Shown: positions 1 to 8,589, numbered from the stretch's first letter. The stretch: DNA of 64,000 nucleotides from an uncultured Opitutia bacterium (GCA_903877135.1 CAIRCN010000006.1:124001-188000); one strand, 5' to 3'. Numbers and translations are program-made. The notes: generated by a model not told the origin, from the sequence alone.

Positions 1-2
1 GC

Positions 3-674
3 CAGGGCGCGGACGCGACGGTGCTGCTACCGGGCACCGTGCGCACGGCGGCCTACACGCTCGGGGCGCTGGGCCGCGCAGCGGCACAACGGTGGTTGCG
101 GCGTGCTGTGCCGCGCTCGCCAGGGGCGGCGGCAGACACGCCGGTTTACACCGGTGGTCGCCATGACTTTCGCGCGACGTTCCGGAGTGCGGACATCGAC
201 TGCAGCACCGCCTGGCCATGGCAGCGCGCGATCGCGCGGGGAGACCCGGCTGACGTCGAGCTGACCCGCGACACACGCATCGGCTGCGGCGACCGGTATT
301 CGTTGCGGATTCGGCATCGCGCCGTGGCGCAATCCGCGTGGCAGGCGACAACGCTCGGGCCGGCGTTTGGCGAGCCGGCGTTACGGCGCGGCGGCAAACT
401 GCGGCTGCGCGCCGTGGTGCGCACGCGCGGCGTGCGTGGCAAAGTGCGGATCGCCTTGCGCGTGCATCGGGCGGGACGGGGCAGCGTGTTCGACGTGGCG
501 GGCTACGAGGTTTATGCGAGCGCGTGGCTCCGCGCGCTCGATGGCGATTGGCGCGAACTCACGGTCGAGACGCCATCGCTCGCCCCCACGCCGGACCGAG
601 TGCATCTACGGCTCGAATTCGATGGTGCCGGCAGCGTGTGGTTCGATGACGTCGCACTGGAGCGATTGGCCTGA
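3..674 (+). CDS. C-terminal part of a carbohydrate-binding protein (5' end outside window)
   Basis: The frame is open from the first bases of the window, so the gene begins upstream; a GTG at 21 is the first in-window start but is probably internal. The last ~165 residues look like a beta-sandwich carbohydrate-binding module of the CBM4/9 kind: alternating short hydrophobic strands, a paired WRELTVETP strand, and a closing VWFDDVALERL strand typical of such modules. No catalytic residues are visible. It ends 2 bp before the lyase-like gene, so the two are probably co-transcribed and act on the same polysaccharide or glycan. The catalytic family of the missing N-terminus cannot be judged. Confidence 0.6.
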   Translation, partial: QGADATVLLPGTVRTAAYTLGALGRAAAQRWLRRAVPRSPGAAADTPVYTGGRHDFRATFRSADIDCSTAWPWQRAIARGDPADVELTRDTRIGCGDRYSLRIRHRAVAQSAWQATTLGPAFGEPALRRGGKLRLRAVVRTRGVRGKVRIALRVHRAGRGSVFDVAGYEVYASAWLRALDGDWRELTVETPSLAPTPDRVHLRLEFDGAGSVWFDDVALERLA

Positions 675-676
675 CC

Positions 677-2878
677 ATGGCGCTCATCCTGACCTTCAAG
701 GAAATTTCTCCCGGCGAATATCGCGCCGAGTTGAAACAGGCTGGTCGCGGGGCGGTGCTGGTCGAGGTGGCGCTGTTGTTGCCCGTGAGGTTCCTGGAGC
801 GTTTTTTTCGGTTTGCACGCGTTAAGACACCGTGGGCCGCGCCGACGTTCCTCAACACGATCTACGCGGAAACGCCGCCCGGGACTCGCGTGGGTCCGTG
901 GCCGGGCTGGCGCAGCATTCCCGAGATGCCCGTGCTGCGCCTGCACACAGGCGCGGAAGAGGTGCGCGGGAAATTTTATTTTTTGGGTGACGAGAAAATC
1001 ACCGGCGAGCTGCGCATGACGTTCGCCTGCGAGGGCGGGCTGGGCCGCACGGTGAAACTGCTGTCGACCGAGGTGGGACTGCGGCCCTTGCACGCGCAGG
1101 TGTTGGCCAATCTGCCGGCGCGGGCGACGCCACAGCCGTTGACACTGCGGTCGGCGTTGCGCGGCGCGCATCCGCGGCTCGTGGTGGACGCGCGAGAGGT
1201 GGCGGCGTTGCGCGGTCAGTTGCGCGGGCCGCTGGCGCGGCACTGGCAACGGCTGCAGGAACTCGTGAAGACTTCATGGCGCCTGCCCTATGAAACTACG
1301 CCCGAGGGCAAGGTGCTGCCGGGCCCGGAGCGTCTGACGGGAGCGGACCGCGCGCTGATCGCTGCCGCAAGTGCGCTGCTGCGGCCGGAGCGGAAAACGG
1401 TGGCGTGGGCACAGCGCGCCTTTTTTGCCTACCTGCGCGAGACGGCGCGGCCGGAATTCGGACCGCTGGGCATCGACACGCAGAGCGGCGAGGTGCTCTA
1501 CGTGCTCTGCGTCGCTTACGACTGGCTGCAGCCGACGCTCACGCCGGCGCAGCGAGCGCAGGCGAAAAAACGGCTTTGGGAAATCGCGGCCATCTGCCGG
1601 CGTCACCTCGATCCGGCGCGGCGTGACTACGCGCAGGCGCACTACCTCGGGTGCGGGCTCGGGCTGCTGGCGTTCGCCTTTCTCTTTTGGGAGGAGCATC
1701 CCGAGTCGGCGGCTTGGGCGGCGGAGCTGCGCGGGGCGTTGACGCGCGTGCTGGCGATGCTGCCGGCCGACGGCTTTTTCCCGCACGGACTCAACCTGTG
1801 GATTTACGAGCACGGTTTTCTGCTGCGCTGGCTGGAGCTTTTCCGGCAATGCACAGGCGAAGACCTGTGGCGGGCGAATCCGTATTTCGCGGCGTCGTCG
1901 CGGTTCCGCGCCGCGGCGACCGCGCCCGACGGGCGGCACGGCGTGACGTTTGGCGACCCGCAATACCGCGTGACGGGCGACAGCTGGTGCCACCTGCTGA
2001 TCGCGCGGCGCACCGGCTCGGCGGCGGCGCAGGCGCTGGGCGAGACGTTGCTCGACCAGTCGCCGGTCGGCACCGACCACCGGCACGCGCCGCCGCGGAG
2101 GCGGGTTTACGAGCTGCTCTGGCATCGGCCGGCGCTGACAGCGCGCCCGGCCGGTGAGGGCGTGGCGGCGTTTGCCGATGGTGGGCAGGTTTTCGTGCGG
2201 CGGGGTGCGACGCTCGTGACGCTGCGTGCCGGCGCGCCGCTCGGGCGGCAGCATCGGGCGGCGGGCGAGGTTGGCGGCTACGGCCACTCCGATCCGTGCA
2301 ACGGCGCAGTGCTGGTGTGGCGCGGCGGCACTTTTGTCGGCAGCGGACCGGGGCCGCTCTACCGGCGCGACACGGCGCTGCACAATGCCGTCACGATCAA
2401 CGGGCGCGGCCAGGTCGGCGACAGTTGCGTGTGGTTTCCGGATTTTCTGGACGAGAAATACATCCCCGCGGAACCCCGGGTCGCTGTGCGCGGAAAAATG
2501 GTGCGCCTCAGTGTCGAGCTGGCGGCGGCGTATCTGCCGCACCTCGGCGTGCGGCGGCACACGCGCACGCTGGAAATCGCCGCCGACGGTTCGCTACGTG
2601 GCGAGGATGAAATCGAGTTGGCGGAACCGGCGGAGATCGCGTGGCATTGGCACACTTGGGCGCACGTGAGCGGCCACGGTGCGGACTTCGAACTGCGGGG
2701 CGAAGGCTGTGTGGCGCGGCTGAGCGTCGGCCCAAAGACCGGGCTGACTGTGCGCATGCAGCCGGAGCGGTTTGTCGCCGCCTATCCGCACGAGGGCACA
2801 GTCGGCATGGCGATCTCAGTCTCGCGCCACGCGGCCCGGGCGATGTTTCACTGGTGGCTGGAGTGGGGCGAAGGCTGA
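677..2878 (+). CDS. Heparinase II/III / alginate lyase-like protein
   Basis: 733 aa. The layout matches polysaccharide lyases with an (alpha/alpha) toroid followed by a beta-sheet domain: roughly residues 150-450 are helical with many aromatic residues (LYVLCVAYDWLQPTLT, GFFPHGLNLWIYEHGF), then about 480-730 is beta-rich with the GYGHSDPCNG stretch where heparinase II/III enzymes carry a metal- or substrate-contacting His. There is no obvious signal peptide, so the enzyme may be cytoplasmic or the start may lie elsewhere; the ATG used sits 2 bp after the previous stop. Function by family: eliminative cleavage of uronic-acid polysaccharides. The exact substrate is not readable. A role in glycan remodelling rather than nutrition is possible. 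Confidence 0.6.
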   Translation: MALILTFKEISPGEYRAELKQAGRGAVLVEVALLLPVRFLERFFRFARVKTPWAAPTFLNTIYAETPPGTRVGPWPGWRSIPEMPVLRLHTGAEEVRGKFYFLGDEKITGELRMTFACEGGLGRTVKLLSTEVGLRPLHAQVLANLPARATPQPLTLRSALRGAHPRLVVDAREVAALRGQLRGPLARHWQRLQELVKTSWRLPYETTPEGKVLPGPERLTGADRALIAAASALLRPERKTVAWAQRAFFAYLRETARPEFGPLGIDTQSGEVLYVLCVAYDWLQPTLTPAQRAQAKKRLWEIAAICRRHLDPARRDYAQAHYLGCGLGLLAFAFLFWEEHPESAAWAAELRGALTRVLAMLPADGFFPHGLNLWIYEHGFLLRWLELFRQCTGEDLWRANPYFAASSRFRAAATAPDGRHGVTFGDPQYRVTGDSWCHLLIARRTGSAAAQALGETLLDQSPVGTDHRHAPPRRRVYELLWHRPALTARPAGEGVAAFADGGQVFVRRGATLVTLRAGAPLGRQHRAAGEVGGYGHSDPCNGAVLVWRGGTFVGSGPGPLYRRDTALHNAVTINGRGQVGDSCVWFPDFLDEKYIPAEPRVAVRGKMVRLSVELAAAYLPHLGVRRHTRTLEIAADGSLRGEDEIELAEPAEIAWHWHTWAHVSGHGADFELRGEGCVARLSVGPKTGLTVRMQPERFVAAYPHEGTVGMAISVSRHAARAMFHWWLEWGEG

Positions 2879-2927
2879 ATGCGCCTGCGCTTGCGTCCGG
2901 CGCCGCTGACCGCCAAGCTCCGCGCCC

Positions 2928-3866
2928 ATGAAAAGCCGCCGTGATTTCATCAAGACCGGCCTCGCGTTCGGGGCCGCGCTTTCCTGCCCGGGCGTGACCG
3001 GACTTTTTGCCGAAGAAAAATCCGCCGCCGCTCCGCCGGTTGCGGCGACGGTGACACGGCCCGTGCTGGTCGCCGTGCGCGAGGGCGGGCGGGCTGCCAT
3101 GCTCGACCGGGCGCTCGCCGAGTTCGGCGGCATCGGGGCGTTCGTGAAGCCCGGCCAGACCGTGCTCATCAAGCCGAACATCGGCTGGGACGTGCCGCCC
3201 GAGCGCGGCGGCAATACGCATCCGGAGCTCGTCAGCCGGCTCGTCACGCTCTGCCTCGGCGCGGGCGCGAAGTCGGTGAGTATTTTCGACAACACTTGCG
3301 ACCAGTGGCAGCGCACCTATGCCAACAGCGGCATCGGTCCCGCAGCGGAGGCGGCCGGCGCCCGCGTAGTCAACGGCAAGGACGAGAGCCTCTACCGTGA
3401 GGTCGAGATTCCCAGCGGCGTGAAGCTGCGCCGGACCAAGGTGCACTCACTCGTGCTCGACAGCGACGTGTTCCTCAATGTGCCGGTGCTGAAGCACCAC
3501 AGCGGCGCGCTGATGACCGCGGCGATGAAGAACCTCATGGGCGTGGTGTGGGACCGCCGGTTCTACCACAACAACGACATGCCCCAGTGCATCGCGGATT
3601 TCCTGACCGTAGTGCGGCCCACGCTCAACATCATCGACGCCTACCACCCGATGGTGCGCAACGGGCCGCGCGGCCGCAGTGCCGAGGATGTCGTCCTCAT
3701 GCGCACGCTGCTCGCCTCGACCGACATCGTCGCGGTGGATGCCGCCGCGGCGAAACTACTGGGCCACGCGCCGACCGACGTCCGCCATGTGCAACTCGCC
3801 GCGCAGTTGGGGCTCGGCACGATCGACCTCGGCGCGGTGGACATCCGCCGCCTGAAACTCGCCTGA
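2928..3866 (+). CDS. DUF362 domain protein with Tat signal
   Basis: 312 aa. The N-terminus starts MKSRRDFIKTGLAFGAAL, a classical twin-arginine signal (RRDFIK) followed by a hydrophobic stretch, so the protein is exported folded. The body is DUF362: the VLIKPNIGWD motif near residue 80, SIFDNTCDQW, a long Asn/His-rich core around NVPVLKHHSG and MKNLMGVVWDRRFYHNND, and a C-terminal VAVDAAAAKLLG segment. DUF362 proteins usually accompany iron-sulfur proteins, and here the stop is 4 bp before a membrane polyferredoxin gene, so a periplasmic redox partner role is likely. No cysteine cluster is seen in this protein itself. Confidence 0.85.
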   Translation: MKSRRDFIKTGLAFGAALSCPGVTGLFAEEKSAAAPPVAATVTRPVLVAVREGGRAAMLDRALAEFGGIGAFVKPGQTVLIKPNIGWDVPPERGGNTHPELVSRLVTLCLGAGAKSVSIFDNTCDQWQRTYANSGIGPAAEAAGARVVNGKDESLYREVEIPSGVKLRRTKVHSLVLDSDVFLNVPVLKHHSGALMTAAMKNLMGVVWDRRFYHNNDMPQCIADFLTVVRPTLNIIDAYHPMVRNGPRGRSAEDVVLMRTLLASTDIVAVDAAAAKLLGHAPTDVRHVQLAAQLGLGTIDLGAVDIRRLKLA

Positions 3867-3870
3867 AACG

Positions 3871-5445
3871 ATGTGGCGGCCCCGCCTCAAGCCGATCCGC
3901 GTGGCCGGGGCGCTGGCGGTGGGCGGCGGTCTCACGCTCGCGTTGCTGGATTTTCGCAGCGCAGCGCCGGCGCCCCTCGGGCACTGGCTGGCCTCGGTGC
4001 AGTTGGTGCCGGCCGCCGTCGCTCTGGCGACGGGTGTGGGGCTGGTGGCGGCGGTCATCGCGGGAATGATCCTCGTGGGGACGCTCCTCGTCGGCCGCGT
4101 TTATTGTTCGGTGGTTTGCCCGCTCGGCGTGTTGCAGGACGTGATTCCGCGGCTCGCGCTGCGGCGTCGCCAGCCGCGGCTGCCGCACGCCCAGCCGAAA
4201 AACGCCCTGCGCTACGGTTTTCTCGGTCTCTGCGTCGCCGGTGTGGCGGCGGGGTGGGGCGGCCTCACGCTCGCGCTGCTCGACCCCTACAGCCACTTCG
4301 GGCGGATCGCGACAGGACTGTTCCAGCCGCTGCTCGTGCTGGCCAACAACGCCATCGTCGGGCTCGGTGAGCGGCTCGGCGTCCCGCTGCTCTACCGGGT
4401 GGAAGCGCCGTGGTTGGGTTGGGGCGCGTTGGCGCTGCCACTATTCATGCTGACGTTGGTCGGCATGCTGGCGGTGTGGCGCGGCCGGTTGTTCTGCAAC
4501 ACCGTTTGCCCCGTGGGCACGCTGCTCGGTTTGATGGCGCGGCGCGGCGCGTGGCGGCTCACGTTGGACCGGGCCGCCTGCCACAAGTGCGGCAATTGCC
4601 TGCAGGCGTGTAAGGCCCAGTGCATCGACCTGCGCGCCGGGGCTATCGACGTCTCGCGCTGCGTGGCGTGCTACAATTGCGTGGACGTCTGCGCCGAACG
4701 CGCCATCGCCTACCGGTTCGCGTGGATCGCGCCCGCGCGGAAATTGGGAACGGCTGCCGCGACACCGGCCGACCTGGGCCGCCGGACCTTCATTGCCGAC
4801 GCGACGGTGCTGGCCGTCGCCACGATGAGCATGACGCCCCCGCCGCCGGCCGCCGCCAAGCCTGTGCCGGTGGTGGACGACAACCGCAGCGGGGCCGTGT
4901 GCCCACCGGGCGCAGGCAGCGTGGAGCGTTATCTCAGTCGTTGCACGGCCTGCCACCTGTGCGTCAGCGCCTGCCCAACTCATGTGCTCCGGCCCGCCCT
5001 GTTCGAATATGGCGTGGCCGGCATGCTGCGCCCGCGGCTGGATTTCAACCGGGCCTTCTGCAATTACGACTGTCGGCGCTGCGGCGAAGTGTGTCCGGAC
5101 GGCGCCATCGCGCTGCTCGACCTGCCGGAGAAACATGTGACCCGGATCGGTCGGTCGGTTTTCACCGAGGATCTCTGCGTCGTGAAAAAGAAGGGCACCG
5201 ACTGCTCGGCGTGTTCCGAACACTGTCCGACCAAGGCCGTGGATCCTGTGCCCTACCGCGGCAACCTCAGGCTGCCCGCGCTAAAGGCCGAGCTTTGCAT
5301 CGGTTGCGGCGCCTGCGAATTCGCCTGCCCGGTGGTCCCGGAAAAGGCGATCACGGTGAACGGCCGCCGCCGCCACGAACGTGCCCAGAAACCGGTCGAG
5401 AAACCGCTCGCGCCAGCGCCGGCGGCGAAGGATTTTCCGTTCTGA
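3871..5445 (+). CDS. Membrane polyferredoxin, NapH-NapG-like fusion
   Basis: 524 aa. The N-terminal half has about four membrane segments and two CxxxCP motifs (CSVVCPLG, CNTVCPVG), as in NapH/NosR/CcoG-type proteins. Cysteine motifs for [4Fe-4S] clusters follow: CHKCGNCLQAC, CVACYNCVDVC, then after residue ~303 CTACHLCVSAC, CNYDCRRCGEVC, CVVKKKGTDCSACSEHC and CIGCGACEFAC. Between the two halves lies GRRTFIADATVLAVATMSM, which resembles a Tat signal and would mark the junction of a NapH-like and a NapG-like protein. It probably moves electrons between the quinone pool and a periplasmic acceptor such as the adjoining DUF362 protein. No terminal reductase is next to it. Confidence 0.85.
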   Translation: MWRPRLKPIRVAGALAVGGGLTLALLDFRSAAPAPLGHWLASVQLVPAAVALATGVGLVAAVIAGMILVGTLLVGRVYCSVVCPLGVLQDVIPRLALRRRQPRLPHAQPKNALRYGFLGLCVAGVAAGWGGLTLALLDPYSHFGRIATGLFQPLLVLANNAIVGLGERLGVPLLYRVEAPWLGWGALALPLFMLTLVGMLAVWRGRLFCNTVCPVGTLLGLMARRGAWRLTLDRAACHKCGNCLQACKAQCIDLRAGAIDVSRCVACYNCVDVCAERAIAYRFAWIAPARKLGTAAATPADLGRRTFIADATVLAVATMSMTPPPPAAAKPVPVVDDNRSGAVCPPGAGSVERYLSRCTACHLCVSACPTHVLRPALFEYGVAGMLRPRLDFNRAFCNYDCRRCGEVCPDGAIALLDLPEKHVTRIGRSVFTEDLCVVKKKGTDCSACSEHCPTKAVDPVPYRGNLRLPALKAELCIGCGACEFACPVVPEKAITVNGRRRHERAQKPVEKPLAPAPAAKDFPF

Positions 5446-5486
5446 GCGGACCGGACTCCGCTGCAGCGCGGCCAGGGCTGCGCCGG

Positions 5487-6404
5487 CTACGTTCCGTCGT
5501 TTCCCGCGGGCGGCACCAGACGCTCGGCGTTGCGCCAGTAGATTTTCTCGACGACATCGGCCGCGAGCGGGAGCGTTTGCAGGAACTCGTGCAACTCGCG
5601 TCCGTAGTAGTCGCGGCCAAAGAGCAGCCGGTCGGCGTAGCGCGTGAGAAATGCCGCGGCGTGCGCCGGGTCGCGCGCGAGTGCGTTGCAGCCCGAGCCC
5701 GCGGAGAGGTCGGCGCAAAGATTCGGGTAGGTGTCGAAGAGCCGGTAGAGCCGGCCGCCGGGCGTGACCGGGCCGGTCGGATACTGGTCGGGGCTCGCAT
5801 CGGCATCACCGCTGCTCTCGCGCCAGAAACCGGGCGCGTGGCCGATGAAGGTTGTCTCGGGGCACGCCTGCAGTGCGCTTTCGAGGCGCGCCACCGTGCC
5901 GCCATACCACGCCGGTTGAAAGATGGGCTCGCCGCCATGCGGGTCGGCCAGTTGCGGCACGTCGAGGTGCAACACGACGGGCAGGCCGAGTTTGCCCGCG
6001 GTGTGGAAGAGCGCGAGGCAGCGCGGATCGTCGAACTCGAGACGGAACTTCCACTCGCCGCAGACTTGCACGTTATGCATGCGGTGCGCCGCCTCGAGCA
6101 TCGCCGGCGCGCCGGGCCAGGCGGGATGCGGACAATAGCCGACAACGAAGCGGCCGGGAAATTTATTGCGCGTCGCGAGCAGGTCGGAGAGCGGGATGCC
6201 AGGGTGCGTGCCGTCGGGCAGCGTGTGGGCAGGATTGAGATAAGAGGCGTGGTCGCCGGACTGCTCGGCGGGCCCGAGACACCACGAGAGCAGCCACGCG
6301 CTGGCGATGCCGTGGGCGTCGAGATCGTTGACGAGGCTGTAGTCGTCGCGCTGGTGCCAGAGGACGTGCTGGTGGGAATCGACGAGGCGGGTGGGGGCCG
6401 GCAT
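5487..6404 (-). CDS. Amidohydrolase family protein (amidohydrolase_2)
   Basis: 305 aa, a TIM-barrel metal-dependent hydrolase. Metal-binding landmarks in order are DSHQH near residue 10, a strand-end histidine in VVLHLDVP, FIGHAPGFW and the catalytic aspartate in LLFGRDYY near the C-terminus. Related enzymes hydrolyse or decarboxylate small aromatic or lactone substrates. The substrate is not readable here. The gene is convergent with the polyferredoxin and 143 bp from the tmRNA. No neighbour gives a pathway. The start ATG leads directly into the first metal motif, as usual for the family. Confidence 0.8.
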   Translation of the reverse strand: MPAPTRLVDSHQHVLWHQRDDYSLVNDLDAHGIASAWLLSWCLGPAEQSGDHASYLNPAHTLPDGTHPGIPLSDLLATRNKFPGRFVVGYCPHPAWPGAPAMLEAAHRMHNVQVCGEWKFRLEFDDPRCLALFHTAGKLGLPVVLHLDVPQLADPHGGEPIFQPAWYGGTVARLESALQACPETTFIGHAPGFWRESSGDADASPDQYPTGPVTPGGRLYRLFDTYPNLCADLSAGSGCNALARDPAHAAAFLTRYADRLLFGRDYYGRELHEFLQTLPLAADVVEKIYWRNAERLVPPAGNDGT

Positions 6405-6547
6405 TGGCCTTTACGGTGCGCTGGGCGGGTGGCGGGGCGAGTCGGAAATTCACGGGGCTTGTGTTTCCGGCGGGGCGGCGCATGGTGCTCCTCCCGTTCT
6501 TTGATTGGTCGCGCTCAATCGGTCTTGCTGGACCCAAAATCACTTTT

Positions 6548-6904
6548 GGGGGTGTTCCGGATTCGACCCTTGGTTGGAGTGCGCCGCTGCCTGTCGAGAG
6601 TCGGGGGTCTCTCGCAAATCACCCCTCGAAACAAATAAATGGCACATACGAAGAAATGCCCATGGCGGCCTAATTAGGCAGCCTCGTTGGTCCGGCGACA
6701 CCTGCTAGCTGAAACCGACGTCGACAGCAGGCATAGCGCGCGGAGCCGTCCGCGGTGTGCGCGCCGTATCTTCATCCGGGGACTGGTTGGAATCTTAGCG
6801 CGTGTGACGGCTTGGTTCTGGCGAGATTAAAGTCACGCTATACATGGTAGACGCGGTGCGCGAAGGTCAGGGGCACGCGGGTTCAACTCCCGCCACCTCC
6901 ACCA
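6548..6904 (+). ncRNA. ssrA: tmRNA (transfer-messenger RNA)
   Basis: The 5' end GGGGGTG pairs with CACCTCC just before the terminal ACCA, giving the seven-bp acceptor stem (one G-U). The T-arm GCGGGTTCAACTCCCGC precedes it, with the GTTCAA loop typical of tmRNA. The 5' side reads GGGGGTGTTCCGGATTCGAC, as in other one-piece tmRNAs. The message region ends ATGCCCATGGCGGCC TAA, giving a predicted tag ending in NGTYEEMPMAA. The resume codon is AAT at 6638 or GGC at 6641; the TAAAT just before GGC fits the usual A at -4. The length of 357 nt is normal. It rescues stalled ribosomes together with SmpB, which is not in the window. Mobile-element remnants start right after the CCA. Confidence 0.93.
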
Positions 6905-6924
6905 TTTCTCACATTGAGCCCAGT

Positions 6925-7002
6925 ACAACACTTGTCGCGGTTGCCCGCCATAGTCACTAAATGACAGCTGATGCTTCCTTCCTACTTAATGACCACTCAT
7001 GC
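6925..7002. repeat. Left repeat block of a Tn7/CAST-like element remnant
   Basis: Three motifs occur in order 20 bp after the tmRNA end: A, ACAACACTTGTCGCGGT (6925-6941); B, a 23-bp unit containing TGACAGCTGATGCTTCC (6956-6978); and C, TTAATGACCACTCATGC (6986-7002). All recur with one or two mismatches 1.1-1.3 kb to the right, in the same orientation. TGAC...TGTC-like units repeated at element ends are what TnsB/TniA-type transposases bind. The identification is by pattern only. Confidence 0.6.
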
Positions 7003-7135
7003 TTGTGGCATTGCGCGCAAGCCGAGACGTTTGTGCGCAAAAAATATCTATTTAGCTATTGTTCAGTCTATTACAAATCAGTCGCGCCAATGGCTTAGAG
7101 CCCAATTGTTCTTACCTAACAGACGGTCCATTGGA

Positions 7136-7993
7136 CTACGGTATTGGACCCTGCCTACGGTCTTCCAGGACCGTCCTCCAACAGCTTCGCCCTCGCCTGT
7201 CAATTTCGGCCCGGGCATAATTCCGACACTTAGGTGAACGTAGGAGGCCCGGCTCGCTGAGACTGGAGGCGATATCCCGCAGAGAGGGCGCCTTGCCCTG
7301 TTTAGCTTTGGCGTTAACGCATTGCTTAACTTTGTTTTGAAACCGCAAGAACCTGACTGCGCCGATAAGATTCCGTTGGGCACGTGAACGTTTGCTCATG
7401 ATCTCACATTGCTCTGGCGCGAGCGTTTTCAGAATGCCGGCCGCCACGCCCAATTCAGTGGCGGCATGCTCCACACACGGAGGATATTCCCGCTCAGCGA
7501 TCGTCGCCAATCGCGCCCGTATGTCTTTTTTCTGCTTCTCACTGAGAGTTCTAAACCGCCATGCCCGGCGAGTTTCATGCGGTGCGGGGGTGGCTTGAGT
7601 AACCGTGAGGTTCCCGCGACAAATTTCCAAAGCGGGCAGCCCGTTCTGGAAGCATAACTCTAAAATTCGCTGCAGAGACGGCTCGCGATCGGTATATCGC
7701 CAGTAGCACACCAGCGACTGTGGCATGCCGAGCAGCTGAGCCTTCGCCTTGACTGACTTCGCCCCCTGCTGCTCTGCCCAGGAGAAAAGTGCTCGCTTCA
7801 CTTGTTCGCCTGAGACGGCGAGTCTTTCGCTTGTGGCCTCAGCGATGAGCTCGCCGGCAATCGTAATCTCTAGTGATGAGGCACTCTCCACCTGGGTAGC
7901 ATCCAAGGGATGTTCACATCGCTGGCAATGCGTTGAACTACTAGCGCACCTGTATCGCCGCTGCATGTGTCCGCATTGTGCGCATGACCACAT
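7136..7993 (-). CDS. TniQ/TnsD-like zinc-finger and helix-turn-helix protein, probably truncated
   Basis: 285 aa. The N-terminus has two close cysteine pairs (CAQC at residue 4 and CQRC near 24) like the zinc ribbon of TniQ/TnsD transposon targeting proteins. The remainder contains repeated HTH-like units: HAATELGVAAGILKTLAPEQC, and APSLRDIASSLSEPGLL, which resembles the PSLREVARRLG...FPELCRAI repeats of TniQ C-termini. The conserved TniQ N-terminal domain is absent; the frame stays open upstream to about 8053 but contains no further domain, so this is likely a 5'-truncated remnant. No TnsA, B or C or Cas gene is nearby. The gene sits between two blocks of transposon-end-like repeats. Its base composition is clearly lower in GC than that of its neighbours, indicating transfer. 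Confidence 0.55.
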   Translation of the reverse strand: MWSCAQCGHMQRRYRCASSSTHCQRCEHPLDATQVESASSLEITIAGELIAEATSERLAVSGEQVKRALFSWAEQQGAKSVKAKAQLLGMPQSLVCYWRYTDREPSLQRILELCFQNGLPALEICRGNLTVTQATPAPHETRRAWRFRTLSEKQKKDIRARLATIAEREYPPCVEHAATELGVAAGILKTLAPEQCEIMSKRSRAQRNLIGAVRFLRFQNKVKQCVNAKAKQGKAPSLRDIASSLSEPGLLRSPKCRNYARAEIDRRGRSCWRTVLEDRRQGPIP

Positions 7994-8111
7994 TGCGATG
8001 CCTTCGTCTATGAAGCTGATCTCGGCTGATCGTGTGGAGGCCAGAGCAGATGGTCACGAGCTGTCAGACCATGATGCCTATGTGGTTCGAGTGCTTCCAT
8101 ATCTGAGAAAA

Positions 8112-8263
8112 TGACAGCTGTTTGTCTCAAACCCTGACTAACTGACAGCAGATGCTTCCAAGGGTCGTGCCCCGAAATTTCCCGCTTCCTCTGAGTTAGT
8201 GACAACTCATGCCTACCAATCACTGACATTTGCTGGTCACCGCGACAACATTTGTCGCGGTGA
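8112..8263. repeat. Right repeat block of the Tn7/CAST-like remnant
   Basis: Contains TGACAGCTGTTTGTC (8112-8126), copy B' (8137-8159, 2 mismatches of 23 to the left copy), copy C' (8196-8212), TGACATTTGCTGGTC (8224-8238) and copy A' (8245-8261). A' sits inside a perfect 11-bp inverted repeat with a 3-nt centre, CACCGCGACAA/TTGTCGCGGTG (8239-8263). B' and C' are direct rather than inverted repeats relative to the left block. That suggests two copies of one end, for example tandem insertions, rather than a simple left/right pair. Confidence 0.6.
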
Positions 8264-8270
8264 GGGTTGA

Positions 8271-8568
8271 TTTGGCCAAAAGGACTGCTCGTCCTTCATT
8301 CTACTTTTGGCCGACTTGACCTTCACCGGTGAAAGACAGTCGCAGGCTAGATAGCCGCGACGCCGCTAAACATGAGCTAAGGTAGTCCATGTCATGGCTA
8401 TTACCTTCCTGTCGCGTACGTATTCCTGACGGTCGTCTTTTGGCCACCTGTTCCTGCAAAAGTCGATTTTTGGCCAACTTCATCCTTCAACGTCTTGATC
8501 GAGTTTTTGTCAGCACGAGGGAGATCTGGCCAACTTGTCCTTCAAGACGCGGCCAAATCATCCTTTCC
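8271..8568. repeat. Second repeat array, consensus TTTTGGCCAACTTGTCCTTC
   Basis: Five direct copies begin at about 8305, 8438, 8468, 8525 and 8549, sharing GGCCaACTTgtCCTTca with variations, and one inverted half-copy lies at 8271 (TTTGGCCAAAAGGAC). Iterated 20-bp units of this kind are found at the ends of IS21-family and related elements, where the transposase binds several sites. No transposase gene remains between or beside them. The 300 bp carrying the array has no other coding potential. Confidence 0.5.
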
Positions 8569-8589
8569 ACGACACACTCATCAATCCGC

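Noticed and set aside
5601-6638. Long rightward open frame antisense to the amidohydrolase
   Set aside because: High-GC antisense frame; the minus-strand amidohydrolase has intact metal motifs and normal length.
6925-8263. CRISPR array among the TGAC repeats
   Set aside because: Repeats differ in sequence and spacing and there are no uniform 25-40 bp repeats with regular spacers, nor any cas gene.
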